A stretch of DNA of 64,000 nucleotides from Nectonema munidae (GCA_030549495.1 JAUIRK010000894.1:1302001-1366000), one strand, 5' to 3'; positions 26,501 to 35,302 are shown, numbered from the stretch's first letter. The notes: generated by a model from the sequence alone, not told the origin. Translations and numbers: made by a program.

Positions 26501-29097
26501 ACATCAGTACCTTGGTTATCAAAAGAAAACAGCGTTATCGTGATCTGAAAATGAAAAAATTGTTTCTGAGGATTCAAAAAAACAGAGACATTGTATCCCA
26601 CTTCAAAAGTGAAGTATGCATTAAAAAAAGTGTTGCACGTTTTAAACGATTTTGAAAAATCTAAATTTGACATTTCAAGGGAAAGAAGCACATATTTTCA
26701 TATCTTCTAAGCTTTATGGTAACCTATCATATCTTCTCATCTTTTTAAACTGCTAAGCTGGCGTTCGAAAACTATGATTGAAAAAATTTGTGGATTGAAG
26801 AATGCGATTCCGGTCAATCTAAAGCAGTTATTCAAAGTTAAAATTACTAAATATCTTCCGTTTTCCTGAGCTATCAGAATAACAAAGATCTTTGGTATGT
26901 AATGAATTTTGTACTGAACTTTATGTATCTAGCATCTCAAATGAAATATAAAGATGGATTTCTAGATTTAGTTCTTTAGCATGTTGTAGTTCACAGGAGA
27001 CAGGCTCTAACAAAAATAACCATGAATTCAAATCCAACTGCAGACATCACACTAGCTCAACTAAATAGCTGTTAAAATTTATTTTGATATTAATATTATT
27101 AAAAATGGCGGTTTTTTCAAAAACAAGTTTGCACCAATCTTGGGATTTAGCTTACTAATAAATATAATTAGTCGATTCATGGAAAAATTATGGTTTATAT
27201 GTTTCTTTCTCTTTCCTTCACACTATAGGCTTGCGGAGTTAGAGAGGAAATATCCGGCAAAGACTTAGACTCTAAGTACTCGCAAAAATGCGTCTCACAC
27301 TATAAATTGATTTTTTTAATTATTTTTAATAGTTAATGCGACTCAAAAATATTATTATATGATACTGACTCCTAGTCCCGCCTCCTTATTAAAAGCACGG
27401 ACAACTGCGACTCTTCATTATTGATTCATCGAAAATAAAATTGTGATAGTAGAGGGTCGTGGCCTTTTAAGCTAATTGACAGGGGGTTTCTGTGCAAAAA
27501 TGCGGGGAAGCCCTGTTTTACGGGAAAAAATCTAGAGATGCCCGGTTCGTCCATATTAAAAAGGCAGGAAATCTAAAAATTTGTTGCTTCAAATGTGAAA
27601 AAGTAATATGCAACGAACATTTCAACTATATTTGTAATGATTGCTTATACTATTTCCATACTTCTATATTTAAAGGTAAATCCTTTTTGTACTTTAGAGA
27701 AAAACTTAACAAAAATTAAAAAACCCATTTTTATAAAATTTAAATCTAAAAAATAAAAGTAGAGAAAATATACCTTTACAGCTTTTGAAGTTTTTTAAAT
27801 AGAGATAATGAAAAACTAGACAGGGTCGGATTGACCCTTAACGTACCCTAACCGTTAAGCTTCTTGGCGAGGCGTCGCTATGCAATAACGTTGGCAACCC
27901 CTGTTTTAGAGGCAAAAACATTATTTTCATTTGTTAGAGGAATAAAGTAAACCTATTTTTTAACTAATAAACTAACTTATTGACTAAACTAAATTGACTA
28001 ACTGAACAAATTAACTAACTACCTAGGTGATCAACTACTAATTATCTGTTTATCGAACTGCCTAATTAGCGAATTAACCCACCAACTGACTAATTAAAAC
28101 TTTAAGTTAGAGTTTCAATTAACTAGTTAATTAGTTATATAGAAGATATATAGAAGATTAAAAATTGAGTAATAAATACGCGAAAATGAGGCAAAATTGA
28201 AAATAAATCGTGTGAAATGGTCGTTTTAGATGCCAAAAGAAAAATCCATGCCAATTGATGCGTATACAAATATAATAGACATTTTTAAGCCGAGAAGTGT
28301 CACACGACTAATTTTCGAAGCGGCATGGTGTCTCAGTACGGAATATAAACACCAAATTGAAAGTCATCGAGTTTCCTAATCTACACAAGAAAATATCAGA
28401 AAGATTGTATTTTAAAAGAGTTAGCGAATCGAATATTCTTTTGAAGTAAAAACAAAAACTTTTGATACGCCAAAAATATAAACAAAATAAGTGCGCGCAA
28501 TATTTTCAAATTATAGAATTGAAGACATCGTATGATGGAAATGTGTTGTAAAAATAGTGGCAGGATAAATAAATATACTGTAGGTTGGATAAGGTTGATG
28601 AATAAAAAATTGAAAAAGTGTGCAATACTTCTTAACTTGAAATAGAGTGATTCGATTGCCAACTGGGCTTACTACGGTTTCTCCATCTTTGAAAAATAAT
28701 AGATTTCCTTTGGTATAGACTGAACCAAACAGATTTGAAAACTGAAACAAAAAATTAAGATTTAAGAATTTGTAAAATATTTTACAAACTGAATGATCTT
28801 TAAACCAGAGTCTAAATAATTTTAGATGGAGTGCTGAACGGCTATATATGAAGACTTTTTTTTTATATTTATATATACATTACATTTATAAAAATAAAAT
28901 ATGATAATTAATTAATAATATAGATTTGATTCAGGCGCCGACATCCTCAAAATATTTGGATGGGCGAACTATTTTTTATTGATTTTCAATATCTAAAAAA
29001 GAATAAGTGTAAGCTTGTTTGTAATTGTGAACGTATCACCATCTACAAGCTCACCGAGAGAAAAGAACATTCATACATGATAGAGGCAAAGCTTCAT
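1698..29097 (-). CDS. PWP2: PWP2/UTP1 orthologue, small-subunit processome WD40 protein (19 exons)
   Basis: PWP2 (Utp1) is a nucleolar protein of the UTP-B complex that binds the 5' external transcribed spacer of pre-rRNA and is needed for 18S rRNA processing. Coding exons in transcript order: 29077-29097 (candidate), 28629-28741, 22235-22329, 20864-20963, 17918-18064, 17714-17852, 17561-17645, 15044-15160, 14931-14979, 12924-13085, 11216-11423, 9612-9760, 8324-8471, 7139-7289, 6896-7079, 4693-5015, 2939-3166, 1838-2072, 1698-1776. Every junction keeps frame, and the sum is 910 codons plus stop, close to the usual 920 or so. Landmarks are FSNLFGSVY near the N-terminus, LGQLLVWEW, SASEDSTVRAFDL, TSSWDKTLKVWD, SKFVCLY, and FYLLWTH in the C-terminal Utp12 domain. 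Two WD40 propellers are followed by a helical Utp12 domain. The C-terminus is shorter than in human and lacks the acidic tail. The long introns are filled with mobile elements. Confidence 0.96.
2240..2389 (-). repeat. tRNA-derived SINE, copy 1
   Basis: Read on the minus strand this matches the copy at 8563-8712 almost throughout: GAGTAGGGTTGGTTAGATGC as a box A region, GGTTCGATCCC as box B, then CATAGTTCGATACAAGCGGC and a tail of TACCTTTACCTTTAAAAT. It lies in PWP2 intron 17. Confidence 0.75.
2582..2719 (-). mobile_element. TTAA-flanked MITE (piggyBac-like), copy A
   Basis: A 138-bp element including TTAA at both ends, with inverted termini TTAACCCATTAAGTACCA and GGGACTTAATGGGTTAA. TTAA duplications and termini starting CCC are the signature of piggyBac-type cut-and-paste elements. 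The inside carries CAGACGATATCT and an internal short palindrome TTCCCAAATGGGAA. It is reversed relative to the copies at 10204 and 10862. Confidence 0.8.
3167..4692. other. PWP2 intron 16, nothing recognised
   Basis: AT-rich intron without a recognisable repeat or coding frame. Confidence 0.5.
4693..13085 (-). CDS. PWP2: PWP2 exons 10-16: second part of propeller 1 and propeller 2
   Basis: Exon 10 (12924-13085) ends NFFIHEMPEFTLIQSL and joins exon 11 (11216-11423), NVSEYSISTVKINSKANWIA then LGQLLVWEW. Exon 12 (9612-9760) reads IKLWMITNGCCLATFNEHSA. Exon 13 (8324-8471) reads YRNFRTLSATKDAKF and VYVWSLSTGKLLE. Exon 14 (7139-7289) has TSSWDKTLKVWDVLGSETK. Exon 15 (6896-7079) has INGTIQFYDL and IEGKRDIL. 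Exon 16 (4693-5015) has AGSSKFVCLYSCESALL and NMTEFGSKDAI. Each is collinear with human PWP2. Exon 10 has donor GTTCGT and exon 11 donor GTTTTT, both weak, yet both joins restore family sequence exactly. Confidence 0.94.
5560..5590. repeat. 31-bp poly-C run in PWP2 intron 15
   Basis: Thirty-one C in a row, flanked by AGGGTGAAG on the left and GGTCACCCT on the right, which can pair. The rest of the intron (5016-6895) shows no gene. The exact length of such a run is usually unsafe in an assembly. Confidence 0.8.
7290..8323. other. PWP2 intron 13, nothing recognised
   Basis: AT-rich intron with a few AAAATTTT-rich patches and no clear element boundaries. Confidence 0.4.
8563..8712 (+). repeat. 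tRNA-derived SINE, copy 2
   Basis: The box A region TAAGGTTGGTTAGATAC and an excellent box B GGTTCGATCCC are about 40 bp apart, as in tRNA genes. They are followed by a body shared with the copy at 2240-2389 (CATAGTTCGATGCAAGCGGC) and an A/T-rich end. It lies antisense in PWP2 intron 12. It is not a tRNA gene: no cloverleaf with acceptor stem can be drawn. Confidence 0.78.
10204..10341 (+). mobile_element. TTAA-flanked MITE (piggyBac-like), copy B
   Basis: A 138-bp copy with termini TTAACCCATTTACGACCAA and GTGTTAAATGGGTTAA. The inside reads GTCTGCTTTTTTCAATGACT then ATCGTCTGC. Same length as copies A and D. Confidence 0.8.
10437..10541 (+). mobile_element. TTAA-flanked MITE, copy C, internally deleted
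   Basis: A shortened relative of copy B: ACATTTACGACCAATGTTCC at the left and GCTTTGCTTGGTCTTAAATG plus GGTTAA at the right. Most of the middle is replaced or missing, and the left TTAA is lost. Confidence 0.65.
10862..10999 (+). mobile_element. TTAA-flanked MITE (piggyBac-like), copy D
   Basis: A 138-bp copy with termini TTAACCCATTAAGTCCCAA and GGTACTTAATGGCTTAA. It shares CATTTGGGAACATAAGTAAT and the GTCTGC-rich core with copies A and B. Three copies sit within 800 bp of PWP2 intron 11. Confidence 0.8.
11424..12923. other. PWP2 intron 10, nothing recognised
   Basis: AT-rich, without boundaries of any element I can define. Confidence 0.4.
13487..13815. mobile_element. hAT-like MITE with perfect 8-bp TSD
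   Basis: Termini CAGGCCCGTAGCTAGG and CTTGCTACGGGCCTG are inverted repeats. Both flanks are TGTGGAAA (13479-13486 and 13816-13823), an exact 8-bp target duplication as hAT elements make. The 329-bp inside is non-coding, with G runs near both ends. It lies in PWP2 intron 9. Confidence 0.9.
14931..15160 (-). CDS. PWP2: PWP2 exons 8-9: acidic linker, probable GC-AG intron between them
   Basis: Exon 8 (15044-15160) encodes a Glu/Asp-rich stretch (DSKSEDESEEDEDTEQEDL). It matches the place of the charged linker in human PWP2 ahead of the YFF-KEG segment. Exon 9 (14931-14979) reads NSSSKPLLFYYSKEA. The 64-bp intron between them (14980-15043) has no GT in a workable place: the best donor is AAAG|GCAAAT with a normal TTTTAG acceptor, so a GC-AG intron is inferred from phase and homology. 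Confidence 0.82.
16812..17499. mobile_element. Internally deleted hAT transposon
   Basis: Ends are GGATGGTTCCCAAACT at the left and AGTTTGGGAACCACTG at the right, the CAGTGGTTCCCAAACT terminus of many hAT elements. The flanking octamers CCCTATAA and CTCTAAAC agree at 5 of 8 places, so the target duplication has decayed. The element keeps only the C-terminal transposase reading frame. It lies in PWP2 intron 7, with its right end 61 bp from exon 7. Confidence 0.8.
16927..17211 (+). pseudogene. hAT transposase C-terminal dimerisation region
   Basis: The frame reads YPNLCDLAFRQLLPFSSTYS, then CEAVFSQLLYIKTKYRNR and VKHDLRCALSETKPRI. That is the hAT family C-terminal (dimerisation) region of the ZBED/Charlie type, where PFSTTYLCE and KARNRL are the usual landmarks. 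The BED finger and most of the RNase H-like domain are absent, so it cannot be an active transposase. It ends at a stop at 17209-17211. Confidence 0.85.
17561..28741 (-). CDS. PWP2: PWP2 exons 2-7: first part of propeller 1
   Basis: Exon 2 (28629-28741) gives FSNLFGSVYTKGN and SPVGNRITLFQVKK. Exon 3 (22235-22329) gives NESTTLHFASKYN and LALSPKQNLLVTVDE. Exon 4 (20864-20963) gives EGDAIIYTLISNSVL. Exon 5 (17918-18064) gives KGNIVQIYYSP and EVSHLSWSDDSK. Exon 6 (17714-17852) gives FLVVASLDSSVYAYTL and LNGHSQALVGTFF. Exon 7 (17561-17645) gives IFSIAQNGYIVYWKYNE. These follow the order of human PWP2 residues 7 to about 240. Introns 5 and 6 are only 65 and 68 bp, while intron 2 is 6.3 kb and holds the largest load of inserted elements. 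Confidence 0.93.
18292..18320. repeat. Short repeat TTAGTGGTCT...GACCACGGGAGAC, copy 1
   Basis: The same block recurs at 35935-35962 with two or three changes. It contains the small palindrome GGTCT...AGACC. Its origin is unknown. Confidence 0.5.
19372..19679. mobile_element. hAT-like MITE with perfect 8-bp TSD
   Basis: Inverted termini CAGTGGCGGATCCA and TGGATCCGCCACTG. Both flanks read GTTATTTC (19364-19371 and 19680-19687), an exact 8-bp duplication. The 308-bp element has a G run near one end and a C run near the other, and no coding frame. Confidence 0.9.
21660..21736 (-). mobile_element. Single hAT-like terminus
   Basis: Read on the minus strand this starts CAGTGTCAAAGTCAAACAT and runs into GGCTTGTGGGCCGTGTGAG, a widespread hAT-type end. 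The partner terminus and target duplication were not found, so only an end fragment is claimed. Confidence 0.4.
22788..22853 (+). repeat. Left terminal direct repeat of the fossil retroelement
   Basis: Sixty-six bases from GCACTATAAAAGCACCTCTC to AAAGTCACCTC, identical to 25545-25610. The TATA box near its start suggests it holds the promoter of the element. Confidence 0.85.
25545..25610 (+). repeat. Right terminal direct repeat of the fossil retroelement
   Basis: Identical to 22788-22853. It begins right at the end of the RNase H region and is followed by about 100 bp with overlapping AATAAA signals and an A tract at 25711. Confidence 0.85.
27492..27719 (+). pseudogene. piggyBac-like C-terminal zinc-finger remnant
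   Basis: The 75-residue frame has CCFKCEKVICNEHFNYICND followed by C, a CxxC...C..H...C..C spacing like the cysteine-rich C-terminus of piggyBac transposases. Upstream, RDARFVHIKKAGN fits the segment before it. The catalytic domain is not seen nearby. It could be the last scrap of a piggyBac element of the kind that would move the TTAA MITEs, but that link is inference. Confidence 0.45.
27945..28140. repeat. Degenerate tetramer-like repeat rich in AACT/ACTA
   Basis: AACTAATAAACTAACTTATT and similar strings (GACTAACTGAAC, TTAACTAACTACC, CAACTACTAATT) fill about 190 bp with loose four-base periodicity. A shorter patch of the same kind is at 18165-18205. Confidence 0.55.
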
Positions 29098-30016
29098 GTC
29101 TTCATATCCGAAATATTTTTAAACCCATCTATCACGATTGAAAATATTCCTGATTCTTCAATTTCGTCTCTAATCACCTGAATAACGCTTGGATCTAGTA
29201 GAAGAAATTCTTCACACGATCGAGAATTGCAAATGATTTAGAGATTCATAACTTTTCATAGACTCATAATAAATTTCTGGGAGAGTAAGATTTATAGCTA
29301 TCATGAGCTTGATAAATTCATCAAATTTACCACAGTTCGATAAAGTCTCTGGCAAACAGGATCTATAATTGAATGAATAGAACTAAACTAAATTTTATTT
29401 ATTTGAGACTTTCCCCTTAGGAGATGGGGAGACAGTGATTGATTACTACTCATCCCATGTAATAAAGCTTTTATATTGCTTTTCACCAATTATTATTGAA
29501 ACTAATTGTATTCGCGACAAAAAGCCTTATCGAGAGATATGCTATGCTCTAACCCAGTGCTTCGCAACCTTTTTTTACCCATGGACCCCTTTTCTCTTCT
29601 TTTTTTTCTTGGTGGACGCATTCATAAAAATTGGACATAAAAAATATCTTTTAATTTTATTTCAAGAGAAGACATTCAACAAGCTTTTCGCTCATCTAAA
29701 TCAAGTAACAAAATCATTAATAAAATTACTCCAAAAGAATAGAATTTATTTATAAGAAAATAAAAAGGATTTGAGGAAACACTAAAAAAGGGAATAAATT
29801 GTTGGTCTTGAGGTTGGAAGAGTGATATAACCAATAGAGGATGTCATACTAATGCACTTTTAAATGATGGTTTGGCGTGTAACGTAAAAAATTTTTTGGA
29901 AAAAAAATTTTAGATACCGGGAAGTGCAATTTTGTTTTACATATTTTGCATCATTTTACAAATATAAATCTATCGTTAAATTTTTTTTTCTAGAATTTTT
30001 TGTTTAATTTTTAAAT
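28742..30016. other. PWP2 intron 1 and 5' flank with two orphan transposon ends
   Basis: At 28934 lies CAGGCGCCGACATCC, close to the terminus CAGGGGCGCACATCC of the element at 35869. At 29555 lies CAGTGCTTCGCAACC, a hAT-like end. Neither has a partner nearby. The PWP2 promoter should be just above 29097, but no core motif is distinctive. Confidence 0.4.
29077..29097 (-). CDS. PWP2: Candidate first coding exon of PWP2
   Basis: Exon 2 starts in phase 0 at FSNL, so six or seven residues including the start codon must come from an upstream exon; human begins MKFAYR-FSNL and yeast MKSDFK-FSNL. On the minus strand an ATG at 29097-29095 reads MKLCLYH and is followed at once by GTATGA, a usable donor in phase 0. 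That gives MKLCLYH-FSNLFGSVY. The fit in length and phase is good, but so short an exon can occur by chance, and no promoter motif supports it. Confidence 0.35.
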
Positions 30017-31496
30017 ATGTCTGCTTTTGTTCCAAAAAAAACTCGCATTTCTTTTAATACTAATCTCAGCATTTATCTTGGAGGTCCCAGGGACTTTCTT
30101 TCTTCAGAATTTCCAACTTTAAAGTATATTTTAAGAAGATGAATTTCTATACAACAAAACCTTATATCCATACAAGATCAAAATTTAAGAAATTTAAACA
30201 TGTATAAAAAAATTTTTGAAAGTAGCAAAAGAAATTATTAAACGATGGTCTGAATCAAACAGTGACTTTAAAGAACCGGTGATTTGTAATCAAAAAAACA
30301 GCCAACAACGAATTAATCGAGCTTGGTCCGTTTTTTCTTTAATATCAAAAAATAAAGCTAAAAAATCTATAAAAAAACTTTTGGGAACCAAAACTTGAAA
30401 AATTATTTGATTTAACTTTTTGTAGATGTCATATTGTTCTTTGTAAAGAAGACAATACTTATTGCAAAGTAAATTGTAAAGATTCTGCTCATCGTATTTG
30501 TAATTGTGAATTTTAAAATGAAACTACCTAAGAAAGAATTACTTTGGATAAAAAACCAACGTGAAAAATAGGAAAGTATCTCTTCAATGGAAGAAGTTAA
30601 TTTAGATGTTAAACAAACATATGAGATGAATAATAAAATTGACGTATAGTCGATGAACACAAAAGATGGAAACCAACAAAAAAACGACATAGATTTAAAC
30701 TCAAAGCAATATAATAGCTCAATTTCTGAATCAGATGATACCGATAAAATAGAGAGTGAAACATCGTTAAACGACTAGATTGCGAATAAGATGAGTGACT
30801 TAACTAAAAAACCTAACGTTTTAAAGCGAAATTATGAATATCATCCACCGCAACGGCTGCTATCATTAACGGGTTTTTAAACGATCTTGTCACAGCTGGA
30901 CATTTAAATTCAAATCAATTACATCTTATTTGTGATAGTAAAAAAGTTTTTCGTGCTAAGAATGGCGCTATAAATTTGTCTATTTTAAGTTGAAAAAACA
31001 TGCAGTTACTGGTATTTTTATTGACAGTAGAAATGACAAAACATTGACTTTATCGTATGATGCTTCATACTTTGTTGATTTACTTCAAATTTATAAAAAA
31101 GTATTTATCAAAGAAAATCATATGGCTGGGACTAAAGAACCTGAAAGAAGATACCTAACACATTATACTGTTGACGCTGATCTAGGAACTAAATCCTCTT
31201 TGAAATATGCTCGTGGGTTATACGACTGGTTAAAAGCAAATAAAATGGATGAAAGTCTTGAGTTTATCGGCAGTGATACAACCAATCTTATGTCTGGATG
31301 GAAAAATGGAATTTTAAAACTGGTTGAAGAACTTTTAGGCAAAAGATTATTCCGCTCTTATTGTTTTCTTCATATTAATGAACTTCCTTTTCGTCATATT
31401 GTTTCCAAACTTGATGGACCAACATCTTCATATAAAGGCTGGAGTGGCCCAATTGGTCAACTTTTTCTAAAGGTGGAGTTCTTCAAAAAAATTTAG
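30017..31496 (+). pseudogene. Decayed RNase H-like transposase of a DNA element
   Basis: The N-terminal frame from 30017 reads MSAFVPKKTRISFNTNLSIY. A cysteine-rich piece (CRCHIVLCKED...CKVNCKDSAHRICNC) follows at about 30415-30515. The long frame 30990-31496 reads RRYLTHYTVDADLGTKSSLK, FIGSDTTNLMSGWKNGILKL, then CFLHINELPFRHIVSKLDG. This recalls a transposase-like family scattered in arthropods and other invertebrates. GSDTTNLMSGWKNG followed by CFLH resembles the hAT catalytic core (TDGAPNM...C..H). Stops separate the pieces. No terminal repeats were identified. Confidence 0.6.
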
Positions 31497-31860
31497 TGTT
31501 GGGGGGTTTCCCTTTTTTGGGCCCAATTTTTGGAATTGGGGAAATTTTTTGAAAAAAAAAAAACTATATAACAAATTTACTTGGGAAATTTTTCAATCTC
31601 TTAAGGGAAAACTTTTCTAAAACAACTCATGCTTTTATCTCAGAGGGTTGGGTTGTGGTTTGGGGTGGTGTGTTGTTTTTTTATAACAAAATTTATTTTT
31701 TTAAGGAAAAAAAAAAACCTCATATTTCGGGTATTTTTCTTTTAAAAATAAAATAAAAATATATAAATAAATTTTAATTTTTTAATTAAAAAAAAAAAAA
31801 AAAAATAAAAAAATTAACCTTTTAGGGGGATAAAAAAAAAATATTACAACAATTAAGGTT
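31497..31860. other. Low-complexity sequence, possibly unreliable
   Basis: The reading frame ending at 31496 dissolves into runs such as GTTGGGGGGTTTCCC, long A tracts and doubled homopolymers. The texture resembles poor consensus rather than evolved DNA. Nothing is called here. Confidence 0.5.
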
Positions 31861-31879
31861 TTTAAAGGTATCACATACC

Positions 31880-32035
31880 CTAATAACCATACTCTTTAAT
31901 TCTTGTCTTACACATGGAATTTATCCTAGTTGTTTCAAAATCAGTCGGGTAACTCCGATACATAAAAATAGATCCCAAGACGACATTAGTAATTTTCGCC
32001 CTATTTCTATAATGTCAACTATCACTAATTCGTAA
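31880..32035 (+). pseudogene. LINE reverse transcriptase fragment (N-terminal motifs)
   Basis: The frame gives ILFNSCLTHGIYPSCFKISR then VTPIHKNRSQDDISNFRPIS. This is the start of the reverse transcriptase of Jockey/CR1-type LINEs, where VTPI.K...D..NYRPIS is standard. It ends soon after, and only about 50 codons remain. Confidence 0.75.
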
Positions 32036-33749
32036 TGCTTGAAATTCGGTTTTTGGAAATTAGTGATTCCTATTAAAAAAAAATCACACTTTGCTTACTC
32101 AATTTCTCTCATTATAAACTTGAATTAAAATTCAATTTGAAATGTCAGTTTAATACTAAAAGTAGAACAAAAAATTATTGCACATTAGAATTTGTAAGTT
32201 ACATTCTTTATGAGAATTTTGTTTCTGTAGTCAATTTTTGCAATTAGTGTATCAAAATGTCTAAAAGTAGCAATCAATTTTACGGTTTACGTTTGAAATA
32301 TTTCTCTAAGAATATTATTCAAATTAAAAAATATATATTTTTTTCTATTACAACAAAGGCGTAGATAAGGTGGTCCAGAAAGTCGCTCTGCAACCTTCCC
32401 CCCCCCCCCCCCCACCCCTCGATGAGATCTCTAGCGCCCTCTGAGATGGAGCATTTCTATCGTAGTGTCTTTTCTGTTCTCAAAAGAATTAAACTTTTAC
32501 ATTATGAAAAAAGAATAACTAATTCTACTACTTTCAAAATGTTCAAAAAAGTATGACCTTGAAAACCTAGAAAGTTATAAAAAGAATTTTTAAATATTTA
32601 ATACTTCACAATAGCCTTAAGAAAAACCATGAAAAAAACAAGAAAATATAAAATAAATTACATGATATTCTTCGTTCATGATTATTTAAATATAAAAATT
32701 ATAGATGCCATTATATATAATTAAAGTCAATCGAAGTTAAAATTAATTTAATAAATTTTGTAATGACGAAAATCAGTGAATTAGAAACAGTATTTTTTAT
32801 ACACTAAATACCCGAGATATATTTCGGTTAATATCATTCGAGATATATTCTCCACACATATATAAATCAATATTTATCCCAATAATTGAATATGGCATTC
32901 TTTTTTTGAATCACTTTGAAGCTAAATAAAAAATTTATTTTAAAAAATTTAGATTTTTTTAATAAAGTTAAAGTATAATGATAGTTATGTCTTGCAATAG
33001 TAATTAGAGAAAGAGAGAGAAAGAACTTTATTCAAAATTAATTTAAATGAAAATATATATGCAAACATTCCATGGAGGATCAAAAAGCACGAGCCGATGA
33101 ATAATCGCTTCAAAGAAGTGTAAGAAAATATAATCCAAGCAATAGAATTTAATAACTCTAGTTTATTAGTTGATTTATCTTTGTCTCCATTTGAGAATTT
33201 TAATAGTTTAGCTGCTCATAATAATTTTTTTAAACATAATTTGGATAATTATATATTTGTTTTACTTTCAACTTCTAAATCTACTGAATACCTTGTAAAT
33301 TGTGAAAACCCTCTAAAATATGTTCCAGATATTGTGAAGGAAAATAATTATTATATTGATAAAATAAAAATGAGAGCAGGTTTTATGACAATTGTGGTTC
33401 TCGGTGTATTTTATCAAGCAAAACGTATTATTTCATTATGTGTAGTTACTAAAAAATTTGTAAAAAAGAGAATATTTATGTTGATTTTAATTTTGACCTG
33501 ACAAACTATTTTGTTTTGCAGCGTAATTTTTCAGTTTTGAAAGCAGATAAAGACGAATATAATGGCTAGAGAAAGAATAATCTTCTAAATGTTTATAATA
33601 TTGGAAGTACTTGGAAAAATTTTGTTATATTCAATCATCCCATGGTAATAGTAAAAGTAAAACAGAATAAATAAAAACAAAGCCCTCTGTATTTTCTTTC
33701 ATCAAAAAAATAAGAATAAAACTTTTAAAGAAATTTATCAAAAACTCAG
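32036..33749. other. Transposon debris, no gene resolved
   Basis: A C run at 32401-32416, a GA-rich patch at 33006-33026 and an open frame at 33181-33501 with no recognised family. The last may belong to the LINE that follows, but nothing in it shows this. Confidence 0.35.
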
Positions 33750-35046
33750 AGAGCTTTTCCTCGAATAACAAAGCAAATTTACAATATGCTTAGAAACGAA
33801 AAAATCGATTCCCTCCATATTCAAAATTTTCGATAAATATAATTACGAAGGAATCAAATGGCATTGTTAAAAGTGTCGTGATTCAGAAATAAGAGAAAAA
33901 GAAAAATCTAATTCGCTAATTGCTAATCTGACAAATGTCGTAAATGAGTTGAAACATCAATTAGATGACCAAAATAAAGTTATTTACTCATTTAAAACAA
34001 ATTTTGATAAACATGTTGAAGATTTGTCTTTAATATCAAGCACTCTGAAAGAGATCAAAGAAACAAAAGAATCTCAAAAAAATATTTGTTGTAATAGAGA
34101 TGTTATTAATAGGTATCAAATTGTTAAAGTGAATGATGCTTTTTCTAAGAAGTTATCCTTAAAAAAATTGTGTCCCGCAGGGATCCATTTTGGTGCACTT
34201 ACTTTCCAACATAGCTATCAACAACATTTTCTTCATTCCAAACCTTTTTGAGTTTCTACTCTTTGCAGACGACATCTGCTCTTATCTATCTTTATCTAAA
34301 GTAAAAAATGGTGAAGTTATCGACACATATAGCTTGAACAAGAACTTAGACTAATTCTACAACTGGTGTTTTGAAAATAATTTGATTTTGAACAAAAAGA
34401 AATCCAAATGCATGATAATCTCCAATAAGGATAGGAAATATAACTTTTTAAAGTCCACAGGTATTGCTGAAGGAAAAAATGTAAAAATACTTGGGTTATT
34501 ATTTGATAATAAAATGAAATTTAGCCAGCACATCGATCAGGTGGCCCTCGATCTAAATCGAGTCATTGGTATTTTGTTTTTTACCAAAAATATTTTCCCA
34601 TTGAAGATTAAACTTTTGATTTATAAGCAATTATTCCTTTCCTATGTTAATTATAGCATCATTAATTGATTTGCCTTTGGGAAAAAACGTATTCAAATTC
34701 TTCAAAAGAGAGCTATACGAGTAATTTTTAACATGAATAAGACGGACCACACTTCAGAGCTTTTTATTCAAAATAAATTATTAAAAGTGAAAGATATTTT
34801 TAGACAAAGGGTTAGAGTATTTTTCTATAAATATTTCAACGGTTCTTTACAGAATGTTTTCGGGACACTGATAAGATAGAGGGAAAATCTTTCACATAAC
34901 ACTAGGAACTCTAATAAACATTTAAAAATTACATATAGTCTAAAAGGACCAAGTATTTCTATAAAAAAAGTTAATGAATTTTATAATCATAATGTGCATA
35001 CCTTTCAAAATGTATCCATGTCATTACTTTCATTTAAAAAAAAATA
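33750..35046 (+). pseudogene. LINE (CR1/Jockey-like), fused ORF1 and reverse transcriptase remains
   Basis: At about 33850 a GIKWHC.KCRD finger leads into a coiled-coil region (33949-34120: NLTNVVNELKHQLDDQNKVI). This runs through a deletion into the reverse transcriptase: a worn PQGSILG box at 34171, then FLLFADDICSYLS at 34255, the catalytic YADD-type box. Next come LILNKKKSKCMIIS, VKILGLLFDNKMKFSQHI and RAIRVIFNMNKTDHTSELF, the thumb. No RNase H follows. Stops interrupt the frame at several points, so it is dead. Confidence 0.8.
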
Positions 35047-35302
35047 AACTCTGAGTACATATAAAATATAATCTAGATTTACCTTTTGTTTTCCATGTGA
35101 ACTCTTAAGTTGTAGTTGTTGGTTTGCAAAAAAAAATTTTTATATATCCAACTGGAAAAATCTAATTAACGGCCATATTTGGTTATGGATTTTTCCTAAT
35201 CTTGATAAAGATGATATAGTTCTTCATTAAATATTAACATATATACACATTGTTTTCTCCACTTTATTACTTTTGTGAACTCTCTTTTTTTATAATAAAA
35301 TT

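Larger units (their letters stand above)
22548..27903. mobile_element. Candidate 5.4-kb hAT-like element with nested insertions
   Basis: The left end CAGGGGTTCCCAAC (22548) and the right end GTTGGCAACCCCTG (27903) are inverted repeats with one mismatch. TTTTAGAG precedes the left and follows the right, a perfect 8-bp match. If they are a pair, the element occupies most of PWP2 intron 2 and was later invaded by the retroelement at 22788-25715. TTTTAGAG is close to the preferred hAT target, and the MITE at 40837 has nearly the same flanks, so two unrelated ends could match by chance. No hAT transposase is seen inside. Confidence 0.45.

Noticed and set aside
29225-29270. Alternative first exon of PWP2 with ATGAAAAGTTATG
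   Set aside because: It would give only MK before a poor GTTATG donor and the wrong phase; the candidate at 29077-29097 fits better.
30216-30398. Independent small gene
   Set aside because: It lies between pieces of the decayed transposase and most likely belongs to it.
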